A stretch of 35,049 nucleotides of DNA from Chitinophagales bacterium (GCA_022360175.1 JAKSDI010000094.1:1-35049), one strand, 5' to 3'. Shown: positions 6,991 through 16,310, numbered from the stretch's first letter. Numbers and translations: made by a program. Notes: generated from the letters alone by a model not told the origin.

Positions 6991-8289
6991 ATGGCTAACA
7001 ATCAAGGAACACCAGCCAATCTAAACCTCAACGTTAGAGGTTTGAGAAAATCTGCCACTCTAGCTATCAATGAACGTAGCCGAGAATTGGCAAGCCAGGG
7101 AAAAGACATTTATTATTTAGGTTTCGGGCAATCTCCTTTTCCTGTACCAGAGCCGGTAGCACAAGCCTTGCGTGATAATGCGCATCAAAAGGATTATCTA
7201 CCAGTAAAAGGCCTTTATCCATTGCGAGAAGCAATTGCAGCCTACTGGAAGCGCGTGCAAGGGCTAGAGTACACTGCAGAAGATATTATGATCAGCCCAG
7301 GATCAAAAGAATTACTATTTATTTTACAATTGGTCTATTATGGAGATTTAGTCATCCCTTCTCCTAGTTGGGTCTCTTATTCTCCTCAGGCGACTATCAT
7401 TGGGAAGAGAGTCCACTGGGTAAAAACACTTCCTGAAAATGACTGGAAGCTTACTCCTGAAGAATTGGAAAACCTTTGTAAGTCGGACCCTAATCGTCCG
7501 CGCATTATAATTCTCAACTATCCTTCCAATCCTACCGGAGCGACCTATTCTACTGAACAGCTTCAGCAAATCGCTGAAATAGCTAGGAAATACAATGCCA
7601 TTTTGATCTCTGATGAAATTTATGGAGAGCTTGATCATAATGGTGAGCATGTATCTATTGCCCGTTACTACCCGGAAGGAACGATTATAAGTAGTGGTTT
7701 GTCAAAATGGTGTGGTGCTGGCGGTTGGCGTATGGGCATGTTTACATTTCCTTCTGAATTGAGATGGCTGCAAAATGCTTGTGCCGTAGTAGCTAGTGAA
7801 ACCTACACCTCTACCAGTGCACCTGTGCAGTATGCTGCCATTACAGCCTATCAGGAACATCCTGTTATTGAAGAGCAATTGATTCAGTCTCGTCGTATTC
7901 TAAAAGCTGCTGGTAACTACCTTTACAATCGGCTGCAAAGCATGGGGGTTTCTATGCCTAAACCAGAGGGAGGCTTTTATCTCTTCCCTAACTTTTCAAA
8001 ATACAAGGCAGCACTCACTCAAATGGGTATACACAATAGTGGTGAATTTTGCGAACGTTTACTTTCAGATACGGGCGTAGCCTTATTGCCGAGCTTTGAC
8101 TTTGGCCGTCCATCTGATGAGTTGACCGCTCGTTTATCCTATGTAGATTTTGATGGTGAAGCAGCTCTTGAGCTTGCCAAAAATGAATATGCGGATAAAG
8201 CACTTGATCAGGCATTTTTAGAACGATGCTGTCCTCGAATGATTGAAGCGGCCAACAGGATGGAAGAATGGATTAAAAACATTCAATAA
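6991..8289 (+). CDS. Pyridoxal-phosphate aminotransferase (class I/II)
   Basis: A 432-residue cytosolic fold-type I aminotransferase. Diagnostic residues are in place: YPSNPTG with Asn180, ISDEIYGEL with Asp208 and Tyr211, SSGLSKWCGAGGWRMG with Schiff-base Lys239 and Arg247. A substrate-carboxylate Arg near the C-terminus is likely in the TARLSYVDFDG stretch. The overall pattern is closest to aspartate/aromatic aminotransferases, but the amino-acid preference is not determinable. Length is slightly above the usual ~400 residues. A consensus promoter lies 100 bp upstream and a clear terminator 35 bp downstream, so it looks monocistronic. Confidence 0.92.
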   Translation: MANNQGTPANLNLNVRGLRKSATLAINERSRELASQGKDIYYLGFGQSPFPVPEPVAQALRDNAHQKDYLPVKGLYPLREAIAAYWKRVQGLEYTAEDIMISPGSKELLFILQLVYYGDLVIPSPSWVSYSPQATIIGKRVHWVKTLPENDWKLTPEELENLCKSDPNRPRIIILNYPSNPTGATYSTEQLQQIAEIARKYNAILISDEIYGELDHNGEHVSIARYYPEGTIISSGLSKWCGAGGWRMGMFTFPSELRWLQNACAVVASETYTSTSAPVQYAAITAYQEHPVIEEQLIQSRRILKAAGNYLYNRLQSMGVSMPKPEGGFYLFPNFSKYKAALTQMGIHNSGEFCERLLSDTGVALLPSFDFGRPSDELTARLSYVDFDGEAALELAKNEYADKALDQAFLERCCPRMIEAANRMEEWIKNIQ

Positions 8290-8324
8290 TATTTCAAACC
8301 AAGTTTGAAGCATTTTGTTAGGCT

Positions 8325-8362
8325 AGAGCATTTCTGATTAATCGGAAATGCTCTATTTTTTT
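8325..8362 (+). terminator. Rho-independent terminator after the aminotransferase gene
   Basis: A perfect 10-bp stem, AGAGCATTTC (8325-8334) with GAAATGCTCT (8345-8354), has a 10-nt loop and is followed by ATTTTTTT. It overlaps the upstream part of the next open frame, which supports starting that gene at 8378. Confidence 0.88.
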
Positions 8363-8377
8363 AAACTCTATCCCCAT

Positions 8378-8821
8378 ATGAATATTCAATTATCTACACT
8401 TGTTAGTGGTAATTATCGAGATATTATCCAGCAGTTTGACCTGCAATTATTTGAAGCACTTGCTCCTCCATTAGTCAAAATGGAAATTGTTGAATTTACA
8501 GGTTCTGAAAAAGGAGATAACGTACATGTCCGATTCTTAAAGCCTGTAAGGACTGAGTGGAAAAGTGAGATTACTGCCAGTGAGATTACCAAACAACAAG
8601 CCTATTTTACTGATGAGGGCACCATACTCCCCTGGCCTCTCTATTATTGGAAACACATCCATATAGTCGAAAAAGTGACTGATAATACTTCCAGGATAAT
8701 TGATGATATTCATTTCAAAGGAAATAATGCTTTTCTTACTTTACTGCTTTATCCTCTACTCTTTCTATCATTTTATCCGCGCAAAAAGATATACCGCAAA
8801 TACTTTGGTAAGCCTCAATAA
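8378..8821 (+). CDS. SRPBCC-fold ligand-binding domain protein
   Basis: A 147-residue protein. The sequence MNIQLSTLVSG, the central KGDNVHVRF strand, the FTDEGTILPWPLYYWKHIH block and the C-terminal long helix ending KIYRKYF match by recall a SRPBCC (START/Bet v1-like) family common in Bacteroidota. Such domains form a hydrophobic pocket; the ligand is unknown. The C-terminal LTLLLYPLLFLSFYP stretch is hydrophobic and may be amphipathic rather than a membrane anchor. Ten codons upstream of ATG 8378 fall in the terminator of the preceding gene, so the downstream ATG is chosen. It stands alone between two terminators. Confidence 0.78.
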   Translation: MNIQLSTLVSGNYRDIIQQFDLQLFEALAPPLVKMEIVEFTGSEKGDNVHVRFLKPVRTEWKSEITASEITKQQAYFTDEGTILPWPLYYWKHIHIVEKVTDNTSRIIDDIHFKGNNAFLTLLLYPLLFLSFYPRKKIYRKYFGKPQ

Positions 8822-8986
8822 AGCCTTTAAACCGATTGACTCCAAAATGTCTATATTGCGACCCTTTAATCCATTGGAACACCTCATTTTTACCATTTAT
8901 TAGTTTTAGCGACTATTAGAAGTTATAGATAAAATTTTAGCTACAGCATAAAAGGCTTATCAACGACAGTCAATGCGACTATGCTT

Positions 8987-9014
8987 CAGTCTCCAGATGG
9001 GAGCCTGTATTTTT
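8987..9014 (+). terminator. Terminator-like hairpin just upstream of the SusC gene
   Basis: CAGTCTCC (8987-8994) pairs with GGAGCCTG (9000-9007) with one internal mismatch, followed by TATTTTT. It lies 17 bp before the SusC ATG. It may end transcription from the SRPBCC gene or act as a leader attenuator for the Sus operon. One mismatch and a short loop limit confidence. Confidence 0.45.
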
Positions 9015-9030
9015 AATTAAAAATTGTCAG

Positions 9031-12000
9031 ATGCAAAAACCTTACCTCCTCCTATTTCTCGCACTAGTAGTTCCTTTCCATTTTTTAACTGCTCAGATCA
9101 CCATTTCCGGTTCTGTTTCTGATCAGGACACCAAAACAGCTTTAGTAGGAGCAAGCGTTCAGGATATCAATGGAAATGCGGGAACTTTTACAGATGCAAT
9201 GGGTCATTTTACCCTTTCTGTAAATAAACTTCCCGCTGTTATCCGAATTGATTATCTCGGCTATCAACCTAAAGAAATTAAAGTAAGGCAGAACATAGAG
9301 TTTAATATATTTCTTGAAGCAGCCAATACCGTACTAGATGAAGTCGTGATCACTGCTCTGGGACTGGAACGATCTTCCAAAAAGCTGGGCTATGCAGTAC
9401 AGCAATTAGAATCTGAAGACCTTACGGAGGTAAAATCTGCCAATATGGTACAAAGCCTTGCTGGCAAATTAGCCGGTGTCACAGTAAGTCAGGGAGCTAC
9501 AGGCATAGGTTCTTCTTCCAAGATCGTCATTCGGGGAGAAGCATCCTTCACGAATAATAATCCGCTCTTTGTAGTGGATGGTACCCCTATTAATAATAAT
9601 AGTGTATTCAATTTTACCAATGAAGCTGCCGCTGGCTTCCAGGAAGTAGATTTCGGAAATGGAGCAATGGATATTAGCCTGGATGATATTGCAAGTATAT
9701 CCGTATTAAAAGGGCCAAGTGCTGCTGCTCTTTATGGCACCAGAGCTTCCAATGGTGTTATACTCGTCACCACTAAGGATGGAGCTGCTACAGAAGGTAT
9801 TGGCATTGATTTTAACACCAGTTTCTCTATAGAACGCCCATTCGCTTTGCCTGAATTTCAGAATCAATACGGACAAGGTAATTCTGGTGCTTTTGAGTAT
9901 GTAGATGGATTAGGTGGAGGCGTAAATGACAATATTAGCTATAGCTGGGGCCCCCAGTTGGATGTAGGCTTATTTATCCCTCAATTTAATAGCCCCGTCT
10001 CACTCTCTGATGGTTCTACAGTGAGGGGAGCTGATATAGCTGTACATGGGGGGGTGCCTATTAGTGCGACACCTTTTGTTTCCCATCCTGACAATCTATC
10101 TGATTTCTATGAATTGGGAACCACCCTCACCAATAACCTGGCATTTAGCGGTAGCTATGACAAAGGCCACTATCGCCTCTCTATGAGTGATTTTAGGAAT
10201 AACTCTATTATTCCTGGTACTAATCTTATGCGTAACAATCTTGGAGCACGCCTGCAATTCCGCCCTACACAAGCCTGGACAATCGATGCTTCTGCCAATT
10301 ACATTTACAGTCGCAGTGACAATCGCCCTGCTAATGGTTATGGCTCTGAGAATGTAAACTATGCATTGGTAGCCTGGGGCCCACGTTCTATGGATATAAG
10401 TGCACTTAAAGATTACTGGCAGCCCGGACTTGAAGAAATTAGACAATTTTCATTCAACTATACCTTTTTTGACAATCCATATTTCACCCTATTAGAAAAT
10501 CGCAACTCTTTTGACCGCAATCGATTATTTGGTAATATTTCCTTCACCTTCCAAATCAACAATCACTGGAGTGTAAAAGCTCGTACAGGCTTGGATTTAT
10601 CAGATGAGTTACGCTTGTTCCATCGCAACTTTAGTTCTAATCGATTTAGTAATGGTGCTTATGCAGAACATAGCGTTTATTATCGCGAACAAAATTCAGA
10701 TATACTCATCAATTACCGCAATCAGTGGAATCGAATAGGGATCGATATATCTGTCGGTGCTAACCGCCTGGACCAATGGGGTAATTCTCGACAACTACAG
10801 GCCCTTGCTTTGGCGCAGCCCGGTATTTTCTCTTTCTCAAATGCAGCGGTCCCTATTGATGCTTTTTCGTTTGATACTCGAAAGCGCATTAATAGTACCT
10901 ATGGCGTTGCCAAATTGGATTATAACAATTGGTTGTTTCTCGAAATTACAGGAAGGAACGATTGGTCTAGCTCATTAGCAACTCCTACTTCTTCTGATAA
11001 TGCTGATTTTTTCTATCCCTCCGTTTCCACCAGCATGGTATTCTCAGAATTACTCGACCTCCCAACGGCCATTTCCTTTGCACAGTTGAGGGCAAGCTGG
11101 GCACAAGTAGGAAATGATACTGATCCTTTCCAGACAAGTGGGGTATTTGTTGCCCAAACACCATTCAATGCGCAGCCTACCTTTAGTGCGCAAGATGTTA
11201 TTACTAACAATCAACTGCAACCTGAAAAAACTACTTCCCTGGAATTTGGTGGTGACCTTCGCTTCTTTGATGATCGTTTCCAATTGGATGTAAGTTATTA
11301 TGATGCCATTACAGAAAACCAGATCATTGCACTACCTGTAGCCATTTCTTCGGGTTACACGCAAAGAGTAATTAATGGAGGTGAAGTTCGTTCTAAAGGA
11401 ATTGAAATCATGGCTGGTGTTGCACCTATCCTCAAACGGGATTTTAGCTGGAGAAGTAATATCAATTTCAGTCGTAATATTGCTACAGTAGAAGACTTAC
11501 CAGATGAAATTGGAGGCAGATTGACACTCGCCTATAACCGCGTATACGATAATCTCAATCAAACGGTATGGATACAGGTAGAAGAAGGTGGGCGTATAGG
11601 TGATATTTATGGTACCGGGTATCTACGCAATGAAAATGGTGATTTTGTAATTGGGCCTGATGGCCGATATATAGTAGATAATACACTCAAAAAACTAGGT
11701 AATTATAACCCTGACTTTATCATTGGCTGGCACAATCGATTGTTTTATAAAAACTGGGGACTAAGTTTCCTCATTGATTGGCGCCAGGGCGGTACGCTTG
11801 TATCCCGTACTCAGGCATTAGCTGCAGTAGGTGGACAGCTACTTGAAACCGCAGATCGTCCGGCAGAAGGTATCATCGCAGAAGGAGTAGTAAATACAGG
11901 GACCCCCGAAAGCCCGGAATGGCAGCCTAATGCAACTCCTATTTCTGCCGAAGCTTATTATCGCCAGTATTACGATCGCAACCATGAAGAAAATAATACT

Positions 12001-12240
12001 TACGATGCCAGCTATATAAAATTGCGGGAGTTATCTCTTTCTTATACATTCAGGCAGAAACAAACAGGCCGTAATCTACAGATAGCTCTTATTGGCCGTA
12101 ATCTTTGGGCATGGAGCGACATCCCTCATTTTGATCCAGAACAACTGGCAGTACAAGGAACAACTTTCTTAAGTGGTGTAGAAGATATGTCTTACGCAAC
12201 ATCCCGGAGTATTGGGCTGAAGTTGGGAGTCAGTCTTTAG
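9031..12240 (+). CDS. SusC/RagA-family TonB-linked outer-membrane transporter
   Basis: A 1069-residue outer-membrane beta-barrel. It has a signal peptide (MQKPYLLLFLALVVPFHFLTAQ), an N-terminal carboxypeptidase-like regulatory domain (about 24-100, including GNAGTFTDAMGHFTLSV), a TonB box region (DEVVITALG) and a plug domain (about 120-255, with LAGKLAGVTV, PLFVVDGTPI, LKGPSAAALYGTRASNGVI). The remainder is barrel, ending in a strand terminating SIGLKLGVSL. SusC proteins import a substrate with a SusD lid, powered by TonB-ExbBD. It is first of four co-oriented genes (SusC, SusD, symporter, phosphoesterase-fold protein). No polysaccharide-degrading enzyme is nearby, so a glycan substrate is not indicated. 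The substrate is not readable from sequence. Confidence 0.96.
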   Translation: MQKPYLLLFLALVVPFHFLTAQITISGSVSDQDTKTALVGASVQDINGNAGTFTDAMGHFTLSVNKLPAVIRIDYLGYQPKEIKVRQNIEFNIFLEAANTVLDEVVITALGLERSSKKLGYAVQQLESEDLTEVKSANMVQSLAGKLAGVTVSQGATGIGSSSKIVIRGEASFTNNNPLFVVDGTPINNNSVFNFTNEAAAGFQEVDFGNGAMDISLDDIASISVLKGPSAAALYGTRASNGVILVTTKDGAATEGIGIDFNTSFSIERPFALPEFQNQYGQGNSGAFEYVDGLGGGVNDNISYSWGPQLDVGLFIPQFNSPVSLSDGSTVRGADIAVHGGVPISATPFVSHPDNLSDFYELGTTLTNNLAFSGSYDKGHYRLSMSDFRNNSIIPGTNLMRNNLGARLQFRPTQAWTIDASANYIYSRSDNRPANGYGSENVNYALVAWGPRSMDISALKDYWQPGLEEIRQFSFNYTFFDNPYFTLLENRNSFDRNRLFGNISFTFQINNHWSVKARTGLDLSDELRLFHRNFSSNRFSNGAYAEHSVYYREQNSDILINYRNQWNRIGIDISVGANRLDQWGNSRQLQALALAQPGIFSFSNAAVPIDAFSFDTRKRINSTYGVAKLDYNNWLFLEITGRNDWSSSLATPTSSDNADFFYPSVSTSMVFSELLDLPTAISFAQLRASWAQVGNDTDPFQTSGVFVAQTPFNAQPTFSAQDVITNNQLQPEKTTSLEFGGDLRFFDDRFQLDVSYYDAITENQIIALPVAISSGYTQRVINGGEVRSKGIEIMAGVAPILKRDFSWRSNINFSRNIATVEDLPDEIGGRLTLAYNRVYDNLNQTVWIQVEEGGRIGDIYGTGYLRNENGDFVIGPDGRYIVDNTLKKLGNYNPDFIIGWHNRLFYKNWGLSFLIDWRQGGTLVSRTQALAAVGGQLLETADRPAEGIIAEGVVNTGTPESPEWQPNATPISAEAYYRQYYDRNHEENNTYDASYIKLRELSLSYTFRQKQTGRNLQIALIGRNLWAWSDIPHFDPEQLAVQGTTFLSGVEDMSYATSRSIGLKLGVSL

Positions 12241-12316
12241 GGTGTGTGATGTATGTACGGTGTACGGTGGAAGATGTACGGTGGAAGATGTAGGATGGGA
12301 GGTATACGGTGGGGGG
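12241..12316. repeat. 14-bp minisatellite in the SusC-SusD gap
   Basis: Four tandem 14-mers occur: TGTACGGTGGAAGA at 12261-12274 and 12275-12288 (identical), TGTAGGATGGGAGG at 12289-12302 and TATACGGTGGGGGG at 12303-12316. Degenerate related sequence starts at 12241, directly after the SusC stop codon. Period and base composition match the array at 1-140. Confidence 0.88.
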
Positions 12317-12349
12317 TTGTTTATTATCTATAAATATTTACAAAAAGAC

Positions 12350-13789
12350 ATGAAAAAGCTAACATATATATTTTCAGTATTAATCTTTTTAGCGCTGGGT
12401 TGTACTAAGGATTTTGAAGACATCAATACAAATCCTAATGCTCCCGTAAATATCCAACCGGGGTTACTCCTTCGGCAGGTAATCTATAATTACGGTGATG
12501 AGATGGCTTATGAAGGCTTTGTTGCAGGCAATTTGCTAGGACAATATTTTACAATGGTGGATTTCAATTTATTTGACCGTCATAGCCTTACAGAACCACA
12601 GTATGGTGGAAATCCATGGCCCATCCTATATCGTAATCTGCGAGATAATGAAATCATTTTAGAAACAGCACGCAATAATCCGGCACAGGCAATTTATGAA
12701 GGGCCTGCACTCATCCTAAAAGCATATATGACTGCTGCCCTAACAGATATATACGGTGATGTACCTTATAACGAGGCGCTCAATGGCCATAATGGCAATG
12801 TAACACCAGCCTACGATAATCAGGAGGACATTTATACCGTTACAGGCGGAATTCTGGATAACTTAGAAACGGCGATCTCTATTCTGGAAACATATGATGG
12901 CGCTGCCAGCCTGGAAGGAGATATTCTTTTCGATGGCAATCTGGAATCCTGGATAAAATTTGCCAACTCACTTCACATAAAAGCACTTACACGTATAGCA
13001 AGGAAAAAGGAAGTGGCTATTCAATTACAAACTATCTATGACACGGGAAATTTCATTACTACAAATAATCAAAATGCTGCCTTTGACTTTTCCAGTAGCC
13101 AGCCCAACAACTTCAGAATGGCCAACCTTCGTGCTGGTGACTTCAACCTGTTCGTTATGTCTGAAACCATAGAAACAGTACTCGAAGAACTAAATGACCC
13201 AAGAATAGGCCTGTTTTTCCGTCCTACGGATAACCTTCCCGCTTCTTACAATGGTCTACTCAATGGCCAGGATGCTTCCAACACTTCTATTTCTGTAGCA
13301 GATTATTCCCGCACAGGCACTATTTTCAGAGAAAATCCAGGTGTTTTGGATGCCAACTTTCTTACGGCCTGGGAAGTACATTTTCTTTTAGCAGAGGTGG
13401 CTGAAAAAGGATGGATCGATGCTGATGCAAAAGCATTATATGAAGAAGGCGTACACTTGGCTTTTGAATATTGGCAAACTGAAATGCCTGCTGATTACCT
13501 TACAACAGGCACTGCAGCTTATGGATCAAACGGACAAAACAAAATCGAGCAAATTATCACTCAAAAATGGTTGGCAAATATCATTAATGGTTACGAAGGT
13601 TGGATAGAGTACCGACGAACTGGCTATCCTGAATTTTTACCTATAGCTGCTAGTTTAAATAATGAACTTATTCCTGTGCGTATGCCCTACCCTACGGACG
13701 AAGCAGCGCTCAACAAAACTAATTTTGATATAGCAACTGCTGAAAACGCCAATAGTGTCAATGCTCCTGTTTGGTGGGATATTGAATAG
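12350..13789 (+). CDS. SusD/RagB-family nutrient-binding outer-membrane lipoprotein
   Basis: A 479-residue lipoprotein counted from ATG 12350. It begins with MKKLTYIFSVLIFLALGC, a lipoprotein signal with the lipidated Cys in LGCTKD, followed by FEDINTNPNAP. This opening is characteristic of the SusD-like type 2 group. The TPR-rich SusD fold is suggested by the helical body and the late KIEQIITQKWLANIINGYEGWIEYRRTGYP block, a conserved SusD signature. It should cap the SusC barrel from outside and bind substrate. A GTG-started frame reaches upstream to 12242, but its extra 36 residues are translated minisatellite without a signal peptide and are excluded. Confidence 0.95.
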   Translation: MKKLTYIFSVLIFLALGCTKDFEDINTNPNAPVNIQPGLLLRQVIYNYGDEMAYEGFVAGNLLGQYFTMVDFNLFDRHSLTEPQYGGNPWPILYRNLRDNEIILETARNNPAQAIYEGPALILKAYMTAALTDIYGDVPYNEALNGHNGNVTPAYDNQEDIYTVTGGILDNLETAISILETYDGAASLEGDILFDGNLESWIKFANSLHIKALTRIARKKEVAIQLQTIYDTGNFITTNNQNAAFDFSSSQPNNFRMANLRAGDFNLFVMSETIETVLEELNDPRIGLFFRPTDNLPASYNGLLNGQDASNTSISVADYSRTGTIFRENPGVLDANFLTAWEVHFLLAEVAEKGWIDADAKALYEEGVHLAFEYWQTEMPADYLTTGTAAYGSNGQNKIEQIITQKWLANIINGYEGWIEYRRTGYPEFLPIAASLNNELIPVRMPYPTDEAALNKTNFDIATAENANSVNAPVWWDIE

Positions 13790-13812
13790 CGCTTCCATAA
13801 ATACAAACTCGA

Positions 13813-15171
13813 ATGGACAATATACTCCTATGGCAGTGGATTTTACTCTTAAGCTTTGGCATTCTATTTTTAGTTTTAGCGCCATATGCAAAGACAATAG
13901 GTGCTTTCTTTGCAGCTCAATCCCGACGAGGTAAACAGCCCAATATACTGCTACTCACCAGCAGCCTGGTTATCTCCTGGATTTTTGCAAAATCAATAAC
14001 CAATGCGGCCAATTTAAGCCTTGCGTTTGGTTTAGTCGGAGGAGTATCCTATGCCGTTTATTATGGTTCTTTCTGGGTAGCAGGCATCATTATATATCGC
14101 TTAAGAACCAAGGGTGGCTTTAGTAGCCTTCACCATTTTTTAAATCATAAGTATGGTAAAGCTGCTGTATACCTCTTTTCTCTATTAGTAGGATTTCGAC
14201 TGTTCAATGAAGTATGGTCTAATACTATGGTTATTGGCAGCTATTTTGGTGATCAGGGTAGCAGTAATTACTATTGGGCAATTATCACATTCACAGGGCT
14301 AACACTAATATATACGCTCAAAGGAGGAATGAGTAGTTCTATATTAACCGATGCCATACAAATGATTTTTTTTGGAGCTTTACTCTTTATCATTCTTCTT
14401 ATTATTCTACCGCAAAGTGAGCACACACCTATTGAATATATCTCTTCAGGAGAATGGAAAATGTCGGCAGGCCTCAATCTCTTTTTTGTAGCTCTAATAC
14501 AAATATTCAGTTATCCTTTTCACGATGCAGTCTTAACAGATCGGGGGTTTTTCAGTAATCCACGTACCATGTATAAGAGTTTTATGTGGGCAGGGCTGAT
14601 CGGATTTATCTGTATTATTTTATTTAGCGTTGTAGGAATACATGCTCGCCTAATGGGCCTGGAAGGACAAGCAGCAGTAGAAGTTGGCAAATTATTGGGT
14701 ACAGGCCTTATGTTGATCATGAATTTTATCATGATTACTTCTGCTGCCTCTACTTTGGATTCTGCCTTTTCTTCAGGAGCCAAACTTTTTATCAAAGACC
14801 TTGGCAAGCCTTCCTGGCTCACAGTAAGCAATGGCAGATGGGCAATGGCCATCTTTGCACTCATTGGCACTTTGCCCGTATTTCTAAATCCAGAAATCCT
14901 ATCTGCTACTACTATCAGTGGAACGATGGTACTTGGATTAGCTCCAGTATTTATATTTTGGAATAAAGCGGTTCCTCCTATAGCTTTTCACCTGGCAGTA
15001 GCCAGCAGCTTGTTGGTAGGAATAATCTTAGCAACTGGTTTTTGGCCTGATCAATGGATATTTTTTGAAGGCAAATATGGAGCCCTGCTTTCAGCTAATA
15101 TTGTTGGAACAGTACTTAGTTTTTCTTTATTTCTCAGTACAAGTATGCTGGGAATCAACATGCAGAGATGA
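13813..15171 (+). CDS. Sodium:solute symporter (SSS) family transporter
   Basis: A 452-residue inner-membrane protein with about 12-13 hydrophobic helices. Typical SSS features include RTKGGFSSLHHFLNHKYGK after the third helix, the YTLKGGMSSSILTDAIQM motif and the loop GIHARLMGLEG. The late helices carry ITSAASTLDSAFSSGAKLF, where conserved Ser/Thr residues of SSS proteins form a sodium site. SSS proteins take up sugars, amino acids, nucleosides, vitamins or carboxylates with Na+; the solute cannot be assigned here. It starts 23 bp after SusD and its last four bases (ATGA) overlap the start of the next gene, so both belong to the operon. This gives the system an inner-membrane uptake step. 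Confidence 0.9.
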   Translation: MDNILLWQWILLLSFGILFLVLAPYAKTIGAFFAAQSRRGKQPNILLLTSSLVISWIFAKSITNAANLSLAFGLVGGVSYAVYYGSFWVAGIIIYRLRTKGGFSSLHHFLNHKYGKAAVYLFSLLVGFRLFNEVWSNTMVIGSYFGDQGSSNYYWAIITFTGLTLIYTLKGGMSSSILTDAIQMIFFGALLFIILLIILPQSEHTPIEYISSGEWKMSAGLNLFFVALIQIFSYPFHDAVLTDRGFFSNPRTMYKSFMWAGLIGFICIILFSVVGIHARLMGLEGQAAVEVGKLLGTGLMLIMNFIMITSAASTLDSAFSSGAKLFIKDLGKPSWLTVSNGRWAMAIFALIGTLPVFLNPEILSATTISGTMVLGLAPVFIFWNKAVPPIAFHLAVASSLLVGIILATGFWPDQWIFFEGKYGALLSANIVGTVLSFSLFLSTSMLGINMQR

Positions 15172-15989
15172 CAAAAGAATTAGGACATCTTAAAGGTCCC
15201 ATCCTTGTGTTTGGGGGTGTATATAGCAATTTGCAGGCATTGGAAGCCTTACGGCAAATAGCAGAAGAACTCAATATTCCGCCTGCAAATATAATATGTA
15301 CAGGAGATGTTGTTGCCTATTGTGCGCAACCAGAAGAATCTGTCCGGTCCATCAGGGAATGGAATATTCATTGTATTGCAGGTAATGTAGAATTACAAAT
15401 TGCCAGTGGAGCAAGTGATTGTGCCTGCGATTTTGTTAAAGGAGGGCGTTGTGACTCTTTTTCTAAAGAATGGTATCCTTATACACAACAAAACTTAAGC
15501 ACACATTCTATTGAATGGATGAAACAATTACCGGAGTTTTTATCTTTTCACTATGCTGAAAAAAAAGCCCTTGTTCTTCACGGCGCTCATGATTATACTT
15601 CCGAATTTATCTTTGAATCCACAGCCTGGAGTATTAAACATAAAAATTTCAAAAAAACGCAAGCTGATATTATACTAGCTGGTCACTGCGGATTGCCTTT
15701 TTCGCAAGAACAAGAAGGAAAATATTGGCTAAACGCAGGGGTGATAGGAATGCCTGCAAATGATGGCACGCCACGTGTGTGGTATATGATACTGAATGAT
15801 AAAGATGAAAACTTTCAATTCGAACATCGTGCACTTGATTATAATTATCAACAAGCCAGCGAGCTGATGCTAAAACAACAGCTTACACCTGCTTATGCTA
15901 AAACTTTATACACTGGAATTTGGGATAATTGCGAAATATTACCTCCTTCAGAAGAAAAGCGACAGGGAGAAGCGTTAAATTTTTCCTAA
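15168..15989 (+). CDS. Metallophosphoesterase-fold protein with altered metal motifs
   Basis: A 273-residue cytosolic protein with no signal peptide. Order and spacing follow calcineurin-like phosphoesterases of the YfcE type, but motif residues differ: GGVYSN (16-21) replaces the usual D-x-H-G-N, GD at 46-47 is kept, GNVE (72-75) replaces GNH(D/E), HGAHD is at 138-142, and GHCG (172-175) replaces GHTH. A Cys cluster DCACDFVKGGRCD (84-96) is present. By recall, a 'GGPYSN' subgroup with such Cys residues exists, so the changes look like family features and not decay. Its ATG overlaps the symporter stop, implying translational coupling. It may process the imported solute or a phosphorylated form; that is inference. 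Confidence 0.75.
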   Translation: MTKELGHLKGPILVFGGVYSNLQALEALRQIAEELNIPPANIICTGDVVAYCAQPEESVRSIREWNIHCIAGNVELQIASGASDCACDFVKGGRCDSFSKEWYPYTQQNLSTHSIEWMKQLPEFLSFHYAEKKALVLHGAHDYTSEFIFESTAWSIKHKNFKKTQADIILAGHCGLPFSQEQEGKYWLNAGVIGMPANDGTPRVWYMILNDKDENFQFEHRALDYNYQQASELMLKQQLTPAYAKTLYTGIWDNCEILPPSEEKRQGEALNFS

Positions 15990-16275
15990 AATTAATTAAG
16001 AAACCATTACTTCATTACCACTCAAAGCAAATCACAAGCCTCACTAATAACTGCAAATCAATAAGTTACCATCAGAGCCAGTGTTTTTTATTGGAATTTT
16101 AATAAAAATTGGCCCTTCATACAACCATCTTTCTCTTGTAATAATCTATAATAATGTACGTTTAGATAACAGATTTGAAACACAATAACTTATTGAGCGT
16201 AAAATCGACCAAAAAATGAAGACTAAATAAGTGCCATAAATTTAAGTTTCATACAACTAGTGAGTGTAAAGTGAG

Positions 16276-16310
16276 GTCCCTACCGCTGCGGCGAGTAGGG
16301 ACTTTTTATT
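16276..16310 (+). terminator. Strong terminator hairpin in the 15990-16324 gap
   Basis: GTCCCTAC (16276-16283) pairs perfectly with GTAGGGAC (16295-16302) and is followed by TTTTTATTTT on the plus strand. It is almost 290 bp after the operon's last stop codon, far for a simple operon terminator, and 15 bp past the LysE gene's stop on the other strand. The remainder of the 335-bp gap is AT-rich; I see no gene in it, only a weak hairpin around TTTTTATT...AATAAAAA near 16084-16108. Confidence 0.82.

Noticed and set aside
12242-12349. GTG-started N-terminal extension of SusD
   Set aside because: It is translated minisatellite and would displace the lipoprotein signal that starts at ATG 12350.
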